Assembly (NCBI RefSeq): GCF_001949145.1
Contig: NW_019091385.1
Coordinates: 451,413-486,517 of the forward strand
Direction: 5' to 3'
Length of the DNA: 35,105 nucleotides
DNA from: Acanthaster planci
Taxonomy: Eukaryota; Echinodermata; Asteroidea; Valvatida; Acanthasteridae
Each line of letters starts with the position of its first letter. The stretch's first letter is position 1. Positions 1 to 10,353 of the stretch are shown one piece after another. A program made the translations under genes and the position numbers. Under the pieces are notes generated by a model. That model searched no databases and had not been told where the DNA came from. It saw only the letters and a program-made list of their open reading frames with translations.

Positions 1-480
1 GTTGCTGATCCAGGTTTCTCTTTACATGTATGTCACACTTCTCATGCAATTGTGCTGTTACCCAGTCTAGGTGTAAAAATAAAGGTCAAAAGAATCCTAC
101 AGTAATATTGGCTGTAACCTTTGTATGAAGAGGCATTCATTTCACTATGGCAACAGCACAGCACCATGGCAACAGGTACAACTTCTGAGTGAAAGGGTGA
201 TTCCATAAGTTGTTTTTTTCGGAGGGGGAGGGGTTGGTGACACAAGGTGCTACATGTTCGTGCACGTACATGTACAAGGCTTTGGGGAACTTAAAACACA
301 TAAATGAGTAGACCTACATGTACAATGTAAAATCCTTGACAATGAAAATGTATCACAAATGTTACGGCATTCAGGGACAAAAGAGACTGAACAAATACAG
401 TACAGGTACAAACTGTACCTCGGCATTCTAGAATCGTGTGATCCCATTCTACTGGGAATAAAAGAGAGTTGGAAATAGAC
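1..480. repeat. Duplicated upstream block B, copy 1 (partner at 10821-11250)
   Basis: The block opens with gttgctgatccaggtttctc and keeps long stretches in common with 10821-11250, for example tctaggtgtaaaaataaag and caacaggtacaacttctgag, with small insertions and deletions. A more diverged relative starts near 1087 (ttgctaacacaagtttctct). In each case the block lies upstream of a TRIM gene, so it probably travelled with the gene during tandem duplication. No coding potential is visible in it. Confidence 0.75.
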
Positions 481-616
481 ACATCGCCATATTTGCAAAT
501 GCTGTTCTATGGCAAATGTTCTAACCTTAACAAAAGTGAGCGAAGTGACTTTCTCTGAAGGCAGACATCTTCAGCTAAGCAGCTAACATCATCTGTATAT
601 GACTAACATTGTCCTG
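434..616 (+). promoter_or_regulatory. Promoter-like unit 1 upstream of TRIM gene 1, with candidate 5' UTR exon
   Basis: The unit contains in order TCGTGTGA (434-441), attctactgggaataaaag with a TATA-like ATAAAAG, a conserved cgccatatttgc string, gtgactttctctgaaggcag, and a splice-donor-like gtcctg/GTGAGTAC whose GT is at 617-618. The same order recurs at 1525-1736, 7427-7585 and 11831-12019. I infer an RNA polymerase II promoter followed by a short non-coding exon ending at 616. It could be a spare or decayed copy, because a second unit lies nearer the gene. The transcription start cannot be read from sequence. Confidence 0.45.
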
Positions 617-1524
617 GTGAGTACATTTACTAAGTGCACTACATTCACAATATAAACACAACGTGTGTTTGGTTATCTACATGTAGCATAAAGGATTCTT
701 CTCAATGGCACATATGTACCGGTAGCTGCCTTCAATGACAGCTAAAAAATGACATTATCAGACAGAAACTCAAATCTACGTCAAGTTACAAAATTCTATG
801 CCAACACATGCTCATTCAATAAAAGAATTGTATCAGAACTGCTACTAGTAAGTGGCAACTCCAGCATTTTTGTGTTGACTTGAAAAAAATGATCCAACTT
901 GAAGATTTAAATGGGCACTGAGAAAAATCTTTCAATGGAGAGTAAACAGTGTAGGTTTCTACTCCAGAACTGTAAGGGTACGTCAGTTCCTACATGTGTG
1001 TCAATTCAAATAGTAGAATTGACGCTATCATATAACTTGGTGTAGTGTCAGCAACTTCCAGAACCTTTCAATCCTTCATTTTACTATGTTGCTAACACAA
1101 GTTTCTCTGTACAACAAACTCGTAATGTGTTCTATGCAATACACAAAGTTGCCAAGTGGGCAGGTCAGGCTTGGAACTTGATTGTAACTTTTTTTTCTGC
1201 ACACAAGGTCAAACTGGTGCGTGCAGGGAGCAAAGTACTGTACGTGCAGGGAGAAACATGGTACCCACTTCTGATGTTTGATTAAACAGGTACATGTATT
1301 GAATGGATTAAGGACAGTTCCAAATAATCAAAGGGGGGCCTTAAAACAAGACAACATCTTCAAGTGCAACATTCAGGATTCTGCGACTTCAAAGTCTTCA
1401 ACCTCATTACTTTGCATACACGTAAACATGCAGCTACGTACAGTTGGTGAAAATGAAAACATGTTGAGAATGTTGAGCCATTCAGTAGGCAGTGGAAAAA
1501 ACTTAACTCTTCTGCCTTCTGGAA

Positions 1525-1736
1525 TCCTGTGACCCCATTATACGGATTCTTAGAAAAAAAAAGAACTGGGAAGATATCCACACCGCCATATTTGCTAATA
1601 CGGTACTGTTCGACGGCAAAAGCTCTCACCTAAACTACAGTATGTAGGTGTGACTTTATGAGGTGACTTTATCTGAGAGCAGCAGACTTCATCTAGAGAC
1701 AGCCAACATTACCAGTTCAAGACAAATATTGTCCAA
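1525..1736 (+). promoter_or_regulatory. Promoter-like unit 2 upstream of TRIM gene 1, with candidate non-coding exon 1
   Basis: This is a second copy of the unit at 434-616: a degraded TCCTGTGA (1525-1532), ccgccatatttgctaatacg, two gtgacttta strings, then agacttcatctagagacagc and a strong donor gtccaa/GTGAGTACC with GT at 1737-1738. The stretch catctagagacagccaaca is shared almost exactly with the TRIM gene 3 unit near 11970. It is the likelier first exon of TRIM gene 1 because it is nearest to the coding exon. Confidence 0.5.
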
Positions 1737-3175
1737 GTGAGTACCAACTTCATAGCATGGACTTAGGTGCCGATAATAAACACTAACATGATACATACGG
1801 TATTATCTAACTTACAAAACATGTCAGCCTGCTTATCTGGCTTATCAAAGTTAAGAATGAAATGGGTATTTAGAGACCAATTTTTTGAACCTGGGTTTAA
1901 AAGGCAATTTTCCCCAGCTTAAAGGGTAGCTGCAATCAATGTGTTTGATTACAAATACGCAAACTTCGCCTTTATGTCTCAGTAAATCTTATTTTCAACT
2001 TTGGTTTCACAATTTCAAAGAGTATTTTTAATCTTTAGGCTAATGATGTCAGGGTTCTCCCCAGGATATTTCAAAACTATGGGGGATTTCCATTGTGATT
2101 TACCAACATTTTGTAAAGCCACGGAATGGAAATATCATCCCCATCGTAGATGCCATTAATACTCTTACACAGGGTTACGGCTGCCGCCATGAAAAAAAAA
2201 CGTGCGTGGGGTCGATGTTGTAAGTTCTGCGAATGGTGTAATATAAAATGTCAACCTTCGTAAATTCAGCCCCAGTAGCGTATTGAGCACACGGCACCCA
2301 GAAAACCCACATGCGCACGGGGGCATATACGGCGCCCATGACGGAAGTTCACATTTCATGCGACAGCAGCCACGAGGCACGTTCCATGCCGATGTACACG
2401 TGCACGTACACGTACGGTGTGCTGTGTGGCCGCCAACGCGTGGTGCACAATGCATGTACATCTATTATGTAGGTTACCTATAGTATGTACATGTACAAGA
2501 AAAAATGCAGGACTATTAACTGCTTTTTTTGTCTAGATTTTCCGGACATGCAATCTGCATTATGTAAGATAATTCTGAGCCATACTATCATAATTATATT
2601 GTGCGTATCGGGGATGAAAAAATGGGTATTGTCCCATTTTTTGCGTATGGGGCAGAAATAATTGCGTATTGGGCCCGATACGCAAGTTTGTGCATGGGGA
2701 TATTTCCATATTCAAAAGCGAAACTGTGATGTCACCTCAGGAAGAAGCCTCAATGTTACATTGGCTTGTTCGCAAACAGACCTGCACTTTTGTAGATTTT
2801 CCTGGACTCAGTTTTCTCTTCTTTGCTGATTTATTGCTGTTTATGTGCATAGCAATGAGAACCCATCAATCTCTCTCTCAGAAACATTTTCAGTTAGTAA
2901 ATTCTGGGTTCACAATTTGAACAGAAACACCTATGCACTGAGCCACGTCTTCCCTAGATGACTGCACAGCAACAGTGCCCTCAGTTGTCCAGGAAAACAT
3001 GGATAATTTTGGATGTTTAAAAGTGTGCCCTTTTCAGTGCATTTAACCGGGTAGGAGTGTGTAAGATTTTTCATACAAAGTACAAAGGTGCAGAAAAGAA
3101 TGGTGTCAAAGAAGAATACACTGCAACTTCTGTCCAACAAAACACCCTGACTATTTTACCAGTATTTCTTTTCAG
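1737..3175 (+). other. Predicted 5' UTR intron of TRIM gene 1
   Basis: The span runs from the GTGAGTACC donor to a pyrimidine-rich acceptor, agtatttcttttcag, whose AG is at 3174-3175. No exon-like reading frame is seen inside. It contains an alternating purine/pyrimidine stretch near 2395-2415 and a small group of gcgtat-ggg repeats at 2604-2684. The rest shows nothing I can name. Confidence 0.5.
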
Positions 3176-3224
3176 GTTAATTCCGCAGGGGAAAAGTCAA
3201 CTGTCTTCAACATTCAACTGAACG

Positions 3225-5132
3225 ATGGCAACTGGTGGTACAGCTGAGGTTCTTGGGAAGATTGGTGAGCGTCATCTAGAATGCTCCATCTGCTTCAACC
3301 GATTCACTGAACCGAAACTATTGAACTGTATTCATAGTTTTTGCATGCATTGTTTGAAAAATCTTAGAGATATCCAAGATACGGGACAAGTGAAAATCAA
3401 ATGCCCGCTGTGCAGACGTTACACTGAACTGGGAAGATCTGGGGTTGAAGATCTGCCGACTATCATCACACTGAGTGCCCTGGTGGAGGAGTTTGCAATA
3501 CAGGAACAGCTTCTACAAGGTCAAGGGTCAGAGATCAAATGTCAAAGCTGTGAGGAGAAAAATCAAGCATCTTTATTCTGCACACAATGTGCTCAGTTTC
3601 TCTGCCAAGACTGCCAGAAAGTACATGGACGCCTTGCAGGAACAAAATTTCACAAAACCTACACCATGGCTCAGCTTCAATCAGGAGAGATTGCCTACAA
3701 GAGCAAACTAAGAGAAGAACCAACATGTAACAAACATCCTGATCAGAATCTGAACATTTATTGCAACACATGTCAGCAGTTGATTTGCACAACCTGCTCT
3801 GTTCTGAAACATCAAAAGCATTCCTGTGCTGACATAACTGAGGCTTTCGATAAATGCAAACAAGAAATTGAAGGACTGATGGCAAAGGCTGAAAAAAAGA
3901 AGAAAGAGCTGAACAAAGCAAAGGAAGACACAGCCGAGTCCCGCAAGAAACTAGACACCATGTTTGAAGCCACTAATAAGAAGATCTCCCAAAAGGCAGA
4001 CAAGAAGGTTGCTAAGGAGGTTGCTAGCATCAGAGAGATGGAGCAGAAACTGAAGCAAGAGACCAAGGAGATCTACCAAGACAGAGTCAAGACAATGGAG
4101 ACTGTTGAAGACATCATCGATACAGAGCTGACAGTGGCAAAGCAGGAACTGGATGAAATGAACAAGCTTCTGGCTGAAGAAATCAAGACAGAAATTTTAC
4201 ATCTGAAACAGAAATTCATGCATTCCCTCAGAGAACTGACCGAACAACAGCCACAAAGAGTACCAGAGAAGTTGCACTTTATCGACTTCCAGGAGTACAG
4301 TGAGACTGAGAAGTCTCTTGGAAGGCTAATTTTAAAAGATGAATGGAGACTGGACAGAGAAATGGTATTGCCTACGAAACATGGAATTACTTCTATTACA
4401 GTTTTCTCGAATAACGAAATAGCTACAGTGGACATTGAACGCAACCCTGACTTTCCCAAACGGTTGGTAATTTACTCACCAACAAGCAACCCTGAATCCC
4501 CTTTTATCTCCCAAATGCTACAAATTCCAGATATCACAGACCCATGCCAAGTTGCAGTCAACAGATTAGACCACCTCATTGTCCTAGACGGTCTTGCAGT
4601 CAAAACCTTCAGCAGAGAATATCAGCTCCTCCATCAGTTCCAGCCAGGAATTGATTCAGAGAGCAAGCCAACCTGCCTGGCAGTGGATGAGGACAATCTG
4701 ATAGCTGTGGGCCATAAGTACGAGGAACAGATCAGCCTCTGTAACCCAGATGGAACCCTCATCAGGAAACTATCAGCACCAATGATTGAAGATCAACTCA
4801 CGGTCAGCAACAAACAGCTTATGTACATTAACAACACTGAAAGCAAGCTTATATCAAAAGATTACGAGGGTGAAACCGTACTCTGTGTGGAAACAGACAC
4901 TCCTAGGACTGTTTGCTGTGACATTTATGGAAACATCTATGTTGCTAAAGGTAAATACACACCACCAGAAATGTCAGGTTCAGGGGCAATTTATAGGTTC
5001 GATACAGAGGACAAAATCATGAAATGTGTGAAAAAGAAATGTACCCTTTGTCCAGTTGGCATGGTATTCACACCCACAGGTGATTTGGTGGTTGGTGGCA
5101 GAGGTCCACTACAAATCTATCATCGTATTTGA
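3225..5132 (+). CDS. TRIM gene 1: RING/B-box/coiled-coil E3 ubiquitin ligase with propeller-like tail
   Basis: The frame encodes 635 residues without introns. The RING finger is C20, C23, C35, H37, C40, C43, C60, C63 (C3HC4). B-box 1 is C106, C109, C119, C122, C127, C130, H134, H143. B-box 2 is C168, H171, C180, C183, C188, C191, H196, H199. Residues about 205-345 are charged and heptad-rich, as a TRIM coiled coil. Residues about 365-635 form repeats such as LIVLDG and GDLVVGG that resemble an NHL-type beta-propeller, like TRIM2/3/56-class proteins. The RING suggests E2-dependent ubiquitin transfer in the cytosol; the target is unknown. The start ATG lies 49 bases behind a splice acceptor at 3174-3175 and aligns with the MAT(G/S)GTAE start of both neighbours. 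Compared with them it has a four-residue insertion in the coiled coil (12-bp duplication, 4002-4025). A possible ATTAAA poly(A) signal is at 5350. The family call is firm; the exact orthologue is not known. Confidence 0.95.
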   Translation: MATGGTAEVLGKIGERHLECSICFNRFTEPKLLNCIHSFCMHCLKNLRDIQDTGQVKIKCPLCRRYTELGRSGVEDLPTIITLSALVEEFAIQEQLLQGQGSEIKCQSCEEKNQASLFCTQCAQFLCQDCQKVHGRLAGTKFHKTYTMAQLQSGEIAYKSKLREEPTCNKHPDQNLNIYCNTCQQLICTTCSVLKHQKHSCADITEAFDKCKQEIEGLMAKAEKKKKELNKAKEDTAESRKKLDTMFEATNKKISQKADKKVAKEVASIREMEQKLKQETKEIYQDRVKTMETVEDIIDTELTVAKQELDEMNKLLAEEIKTEILHLKQKFMHSLRELTEQQPQRVPEKLHFIDFQEYSETEKSLGRLILKDEWRLDREMVLPTKHGITSITVFSNNEIATVDIERNPDFPKRLVIYSPTSNPESPFISQMLQIPDITDPCQVAVNRLDHLIVLDGLAVKTFSREYQLLHQFQPGIDSESKPTCLAVDEDNLIAVGHKYEEQISLCNPDGTLIRKLSAPMIEDQLTVSNKQLMYINNTESKLISKDYEGETVLCVETDTPRTVCCDIYGNIYVAKGKYTPPEMSGSGAIYRFDTEDKIMKCVKKKCTLCPVGMVFTPTGDLVVGGRGPLQIYHRI

Positions 5133-5466
5133 AAACTGAGTCAGACATTTAAAAAAAAAAGATCTGTGTACATGTGTGTGGCCCGCCAGACTAATGTTGG
5201 GTGATATCAGTCATTCACTGACTTCATAAAGTAGCGGCTTTCCACTTACACCAGTCAGCTGCCAGTATAAAGTACTGGGATCACTGGATGGCCCCTTTGA
5301 AAAATGCTTAAATTGCTCAATATTGTACAGTAGATGGTTTTGCTTTTTTATTAAAATTTGGCCAACTGTACAGGTGGTTTGACATTTTTCTAACAATGAG
5401 AAATGAAACAAAAAGGAACATAAGGTTCAACTTTACATTGAATTTTGTACATACACATACATGTAC
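5133..5466. other. 3' flank of TRIM gene 1
   Basis: The stop codon lies in tttgaaaactgag, a string kept after the stop of all three TRIM genes. A run of ten A follows at about 5151, and ATTAAA at 5350-5355 is a possible poly(A) signal. No other gene is visible. Confidence 0.5.
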
Positions 5467-5706
5467 ATATGTGACCCACTCTGTGAAAATGAGTCTTAAA
5501 TCGCCAGAGCCACTTTTGGAGTTTTCATTTGTATTGGAAAGAGCAAATAGAGCTTTTTGTTTTGATGTATCACTAAGTTTGGCATCCTGATCAAAGTGGA
5601 TACCCCATGGTGAGAATTTACACTGTGCAAAATTATTCTAAAGGACTTGTTACTCCAAAGTGGATCTGGCGACTTGTGACTCATTTTCACAGAGTGGGTC
5701 ACATAT
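5467..5706. mobile_element. MITE-like foldback element with long terminal inverted repeats
   Basis: The left arm (5467-5522) begins ATATGTGACCCACTCTGTG, and the reverse complement of the right arm (about 5650-5706) begins identically. The first 29 positions of the arms match and similarity continues to about 55 bases (cgccaga, ccacttt, ggagt). The interior of about 130 bases has no transposase frame. ATAT at both ends may be part of the repeat or a target duplication. This is the layout of a non-autonomous DNA transposon; the superfamily cannot be told. Confidence 0.75.
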
Positions 5707-5989
5707 ATCCGTGTGCACAGAATATCTGATTTCCTGTAAACAATAGACAATACCGGTAGATGTAAAAACGTTCGTCATTTTATGCAGCAACTGTATTATG
5801 TCCCGGTAAATGGAAGTAAAAAGAATAACAGGAGAATGGCTGTACATGTACAATGCATCACTGGACCAATTTTGAACGACACATACTAGAACATGTATTA
5901 TGAATGATCGCAATGATTAATCTGAAATCAAAATTCCTAAATACCTCCCTACTAAAAATGGTCCATTCAAACTAATTGATTTTTGAATT

Positions 5990-6565
5990 GGATTTAATTG
6001 GAATGAATTGGGTCCAATTGGCAATCGATTGGGTCCAATTGGCAATCAATTGGGTTCAATTGGCAATCAATTGGGTCCAATTGGCCATCAATTGGTGCTC
6101 AATTGGTTTCAGTCGGTGTGTTTTCTCTCCCATTTGTTTTCCCCCGTCCATTGGAGGTTTCAAATGGAACACGCTTGGTTTCAATTGGTATTTTTTTCTT
6201 TGCTGTTTTTTTCCTAAATCAAATGAAATTTCTAATGGGAATCAAATGGTTCAAATTGGTTTGCTTTCAGCTTGTTTCCCCCATTATTCTAATGGCACTC
6301 AATTGGTTTGAATTGGTATTGAAATGGTTTCAATTGGTTCTTCGATTGTTACAGTTGGATTGTGAATTGGCATTCAACTGGGGGTCAATTGGTTTGGAAT
6401 TGTCCAACTGAGAAAAGGTTCAAATTTACTATTCAAACCAAATGAACCCAATTGGATTCCAATTGATTCCAAACAAAAGCAATTGGTTTTGGAATTGGTT
6501 ATTGAATTGAGTGAATTGGATCCAATTGGTATGTGAATTGTATCCAATGGGTAAGTGAATTGGAT
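5990..6565. repeat. CAATTGG-rich degenerate tandem repeat island
   Basis: About 575 bases are dominated by CAATTGG and AATTGG. A regular core at 6010-6093 has four 21-bp units of the form gggtccaattggcaatcaatt. The rest is degenerate, often with AATTGG spaced about 10-12 bases apart. The apparent reading frames with PIGNQLG-like repeats are a by-product of the 21-bp period. I regard it as non-coding satellite-like DNA. Confidence 0.85.
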
Positions 6566-7234
6566 CCAATGGGTTATGACATTTCAGTTGGGCTAGGACA
6601 GATTTTCTATTCCTATTGGTCGAAATGCATCACATGATTGTGTATTAACATATGATAATGCCTGCTGAGAAGTGATAAAGCCTACTGCATAAATCACATG
6701 CTGGCACTTGGATACGAGACAGTTTAATGAGGTCTGATAGGTCAGGAGTCTGTGTGCATACAACGCAACATGTGCATGCCAAACTCAATGAAGGGGATTC
6801 TATTGGACAACTTTCAAAAGGAATATACCATAAAATGGACAGGGGTGTTTGGGAAAATGAACGTCAATTTTTTAAAAAGAAAATCATTGTAAATTCTTCA
6901 CACATTGACTTATTTTGACTTCCTGAATAAAAAGGTATTTTACAATGGGAAAAAATATGTGCCTGGTTGATCTTAAATAGCAATTAAGACCTTGCTCAGG
7001 AGAACAAACGCTGATAACGCCTGAGCCACATGCCGTGTCCATTCTCCTGAGCTGGTCTTAAAGGCACGTTGAAGACCAGCCAAGAACATATTTATTCCCA
7101 TACCAATTTGCATTTCTTTACTGAACTTTGTGGCTACTAGTGCTTCCACTTCATGAATATGCATGTGTATGCAAACAGTAGCAACGAACACGTATTGTAA
7201 ATACGAAGTACTTTGACTGACACGGTAACTGACA
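6566..7234. other. Unassigned sequence upstream of TRIM gene 2
   Basis: I see no conserved coding frame, RNA gene or clear repeat. The short reading frames here have no domain signature and mixed composition. Confidence 0.4.
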
Positions 7235-7585
7235 TCATGTGATCCTATAACAATGTGGAGTCCAAAGATATACATGAAGTCGAAGGGGGAGTGTCCATGT
7301 AATCCTGTTTTAAATGCTGTTCCAAGGCAAAAAGTAGGGCATAAACCAACTGGGTATGGGATCGATTGAAACAAACAATGTCAACAATTTTGGTGGACTT
7401 GGAAAGGCGAATGACGCAGCATGAAATCATGTGATCCCAACTGCCAGGTCTACAAATAAAATGGGGTGTATCCACATCAATGTTCTTCTGCATGCTGTTT
7501 AAAGACGTTTGGTCTAGCGGTTACGGTGACTTGAGCAAACAGCAAAAGATTTCATCTACTTGATTCCAAGAGGAACACCATCAAG
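7235..7585 (+). promoter_or_regulatory. Promoter-like units and candidate non-coding exon 1 of TRIM gene 2
   Basis: Two TCATGTGATCC elements occur, with TCATGTGA at 7235-7242 and 7427-7434. The second is followed by caaataaaatggggtg (TATA-like), then cggtgacttgagcaaacagc and gatttcatctacttgattcc, which align with ggtgactttatctgagagca and gacttcatctagagacagcc of the TRIM gene 1 unit. It ends at a donor atcaag/GTAAAG with GT at 7586-7587. The order matches the units of the other two genes, so a short first exon ending at 7585 is inferred. Confidence 0.45.
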
Positions 7586-8177
7586 GTAAAGACTAACTGT
7601 GCTGCATAAGTGTGTAAGTTTTTCAAAACAGTAAACACGAGCAAAACAAAAATTTAATTCAGTGTCCATCGTCAGGAGTGGCTGATCAAACAGGACAGCC
7701 AGAAACTCTCCCCACCCTGGGAGAACTAGAAAAGTTGAAACGATGGGGAGTGGTTGGGGCGGTCTGGTGGTGCTTAGGAGGCCTACCGGGGCACAGTCAA
7801 TGAAACCTGTGGTCACAGACTTCCCCTGTACATGTATACGCACAAATACATGTACAGTACATGTATTTTGTATAGAACTACAGAGGGTCGATTACAAAAA
7901 ATTAATGCTGACATGTAAACAACAAATACTATTGCATGCAGCTTGACAAGCACAGTGATTTAGGAACATGAAAATTACTATGTTAGAGAGCCTACTCTTT
8001 GGCTCCTACAGCAAATTTACAACCATATTGAATTAGACCACCATATTGTTTGTGATTAAAACTTCAACGTGAACACATCTGTGTGCTTACAATGTACATG
8101 TCTGTGTACCTGGTGGAACGGATTTGCCTTTGTTTCTACCGGTAACAAATGATTCAACATTTTGATTTCTTTCACAG
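7586..8177 (+). other. Predicted 5' UTR intron of TRIM gene 2
   Basis: It runs from the GTAAAG donor to the acceptor tttgatttctttcacag (AG at 8176-8177). Within it I see only palindromic acatgtac strings near 7830-7865 and no gene. Confidence 0.45.
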
Positions 8178-8202
8178 GTCTGACTCAACATCTCACTGAA
8201 CC

Positions 8203-10077
8203 ATGGCAACCAGTGGTACAGCTGAGGTGCCAGTGAAGATCAAAGAGCATCACTTAAAGTGTGACATCTGTCAAGAGCGCTTTGACAAACCAAAGATGCT
8301 GGACTGCATTCACAGTTTCTGCTTGAAGTGTCTTAAACGTCTCATAGACAGCCAGGATCCACAGGCCGCAAAAATGAAATGTCCTTTCTGCAGACGAGAA
8401 ACAAAACTGGGAAAGAATGGGGCCGAAGATCTGCCGACTAACATCACCCTGAGCGCCCTGGTGGAGGAGGTTACGATACAGGAACAGCTACAACAGGGTC
8501 AAGGGTCAGAGATCAAATGTCAAAGCTGTGAGGAGAGGTATGAAGCAGTTTTATTCTGTGTGGACTGTGCCATTTTTTTGTGCAAAGACTGCCTAAAGGT
8601 ACATGAACGTCTGCCAGGAACAAAATCTCATCAAACCTACACACTGGCTCAGCTTCAATCAGGAGAGATTGCCTACAAGAGCAAACTAAGAGAAGAACCA
8701 AAATGTGAGAAGCATGCAGGTCAAAATCTTAGCGTTTACTGCTACACATGTAACAAATCGGTATGCGTAACTTGCTCTTTTATTGAACATCAACAGCACT
8801 TCAGTACCGAAGTATCTGAGGCTTTTGACAATTGCCAGCGCGAGGTTGTAGACCTCGCGGCAAAAGCCGAAAAGAAGAGAAGAGAACTGACCGAAGCAAA
8901 GGAAAACACAGTCCAGTCTCGCAAGAAACTGGACACCATGTTTGAAGCCACTAACAAGAAGATCTCCCAAAAGGCTGACAAGGAGGTTGCTAGGATCAGA
9001 GAGATGGAGCAGAAACTGAAGCAAGAGGCCAAGAAGATCTACCAAGACAGAGTCAAGGCCTTTGAGACTGCAGAAGATGCAAACAAGACAGAGCTCAAAG
9101 TAGCAGAGAAGACACTGCATGAGATACACCAAATCCTGGCTCAAGAAATGGAGAATCAGGTTTTACATCTCAAGCAAATTATCCTCGAAAACCTCAAAGA
9201 TCTGATGGAGAAGGAGCCAGAGATTGTACCTGACGAGTTCCAATTCATTGACTTCCATGAGGGAGATAAAAACTCACTGGGAAGAGTTGTTCTGGGGGGA
9301 AAATGGAGGTTACAAACGGACATAAAACAGGACTTGGCTACTGATGTTTCTTCTGTTGCAGTTTTCACTAATGAAGAAATAGTCACAGTGAACAGCAAAC
9401 ACAAATGTCTCGTGACCTTTTCATCAACAAGCAACCCCCTATCTCCTTTCATCTCCCAAATGCTACAAATTCCAGATGTCAAAGATCCATGCCAAGTTGC
9501 AGTCAACAGACTAGACCATCTCATTGTCCTAGACGGTCTTGCAGTCAAGACCTTCAGCAGAGAATATCAACTCCTCCATTGGTTCGAGCCAGGAATTGAT
9601 TCAGACAGCCAACCAACCTGCCTGGCAGTGGATGAGGACAATCTGATAGCTGTGGGCTACAAGGCCAAGGGAGAGATCAGCCTCCACAACCCAGATGGAA
9701 CCCTCATCAGGAGACTACCAGCACCAATGATTGAAGATCAACTGGTAGCCTGCGACAAACGGTTCCAGTACATCAACACCAACGAGGGCAAACTGATATC
9801 CACTGATTACCCTGGCAACACAATGTTCACAGTGGACACGGACAGCCCTAGAATAGTATGCAGTGACATTCATGGCAACATCTTTGTTGCTGAAGGTGAC
9901 TACTCCATACTTGAGATGTCAGGTTCCGGAAATATCCATCAATATACTCTGGAGGGCATGCGCACTGGATGTGTAGTCAAACAGTGTACGCTGTGTCCAC
10001 ATGGCATGTCATTCACACCTGATGGCGATCTAGTCGTGGGTGGACAACATTCACTGCAAATCTATCGACGTGTTTGA
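8203..10077 (+). CDS. TRIM gene 2: RING/B-box/coiled-coil E3 ubiquitin ligase with propeller-like tail
   Basis: The frame encodes 624 residues in one exon. All zinc ligands sit at the same positions as in TRIM gene 1: RING C20 to C63, B-box 1 C106 to H143, B-box 2 C168 to H199. The coiled coil (about 205-340) contains a segment almost identical to both neighbours (around RKKLDTMFEATNKKISQKAD). The tail shares PFISQMLQIPD and the following blade with gene 1 but not gene 3. B-box 2 is the odd part: outside its ligands it differs from the near-identical B-boxes of genes 1 and 3. The start ATG lies 26 bases behind an acceptor at 8176-8177. The role is inferred as a RING ubiquitin ligase; the substrate is unknown. 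Confidence 0.95.
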   Translation: MATSGTAEVPVKIKEHHLKCDICQERFDKPKMLDCIHSFCLKCLKRLIDSQDPQAAKMKCPFCRRETKLGKNGAEDLPTNITLSALVEEVTIQEQLQQGQGSEIKCQSCEERYEAVLFCVDCAIFLCKDCLKVHERLPGTKSHQTYTLAQLQSGEIAYKSKLREEPKCEKHAGQNLSVYCYTCNKSVCVTCSFIEHQQHFSTEVSEAFDNCQREVVDLAAKAEKKRRELTEAKENTVQSRKKLDTMFEATNKKISQKADKEVARIREMEQKLKQEAKKIYQDRVKAFETAEDANKTELKVAEKTLHEIHQILAQEMENQVLHLKQIILENLKDLMEKEPEIVPDEFQFIDFHEGDKNSLGRVVLGGKWRLQTDIKQDLATDVSSVAVFTNEEIVTVNSKHKCLVTFSSTSNPLSPFISQMLQIPDVKDPCQVAVNRLDHLIVLDGLAVKTFSREYQLLHWFEPGIDSDSQPTCLAVDEDNLIAVGYKAKGEISLHNPDGTLIRRLPAPMIEDQLVACDKRFQYINTNEGKLISTDYPGNTMFTVDTDSPRIVCSDIHGNIFVAEGDYSILEMSGSGNIHQYTLEGMRTGCVVKQCTLCPHGMSFTPDGDLVVGGQHSLQIYRRV

Positions 10078-10353
10078 AAACTGATACTCGAAGCATCGAA
10101 ACACAAACCAAACCAAAGTCTCATTCATTTGTGCATACATGTACTTAATTTTTAAAATGTTTCCTGGTTCAGGAGACTTTTTCTGCAGGAAAGACCTGGT
10201 TTTTTATTTCCAGAGGTGTCAAGTTAAAAAAAAATGTATCCACACAATTTTAACAGCTCTTTATTTCATTTTTTTAAACATAGATTTATATAAAGTACAT
10301 GTGCAGAATATGAAGCAGAAAACTGTGTCATAAAATACCCTGTTCATAAGACT
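10078..10353. other. 3' flank of TRIM gene 2
   Basis: The stop again lies in tgtttgaaaactga. The rest is T-rich with no clear poly(A) signal of the AATAAA form and no further gene. Confidence 0.4.

Noticed and set aside
5976-6411. Open frames with GPIGNQL-type repeats
   Set aside because: They result from the 21-bp CAATTGG repeat; all three frames give similar repetitive peptides and the array decays outside it.
7510-7560. tRNA-like A box TGGTCTAGCGG with a weak B box
   Set aside because: The B box is poor, no cloverleaf forms, and the segment aligns with the promoter-like units of the other TRIM genes.
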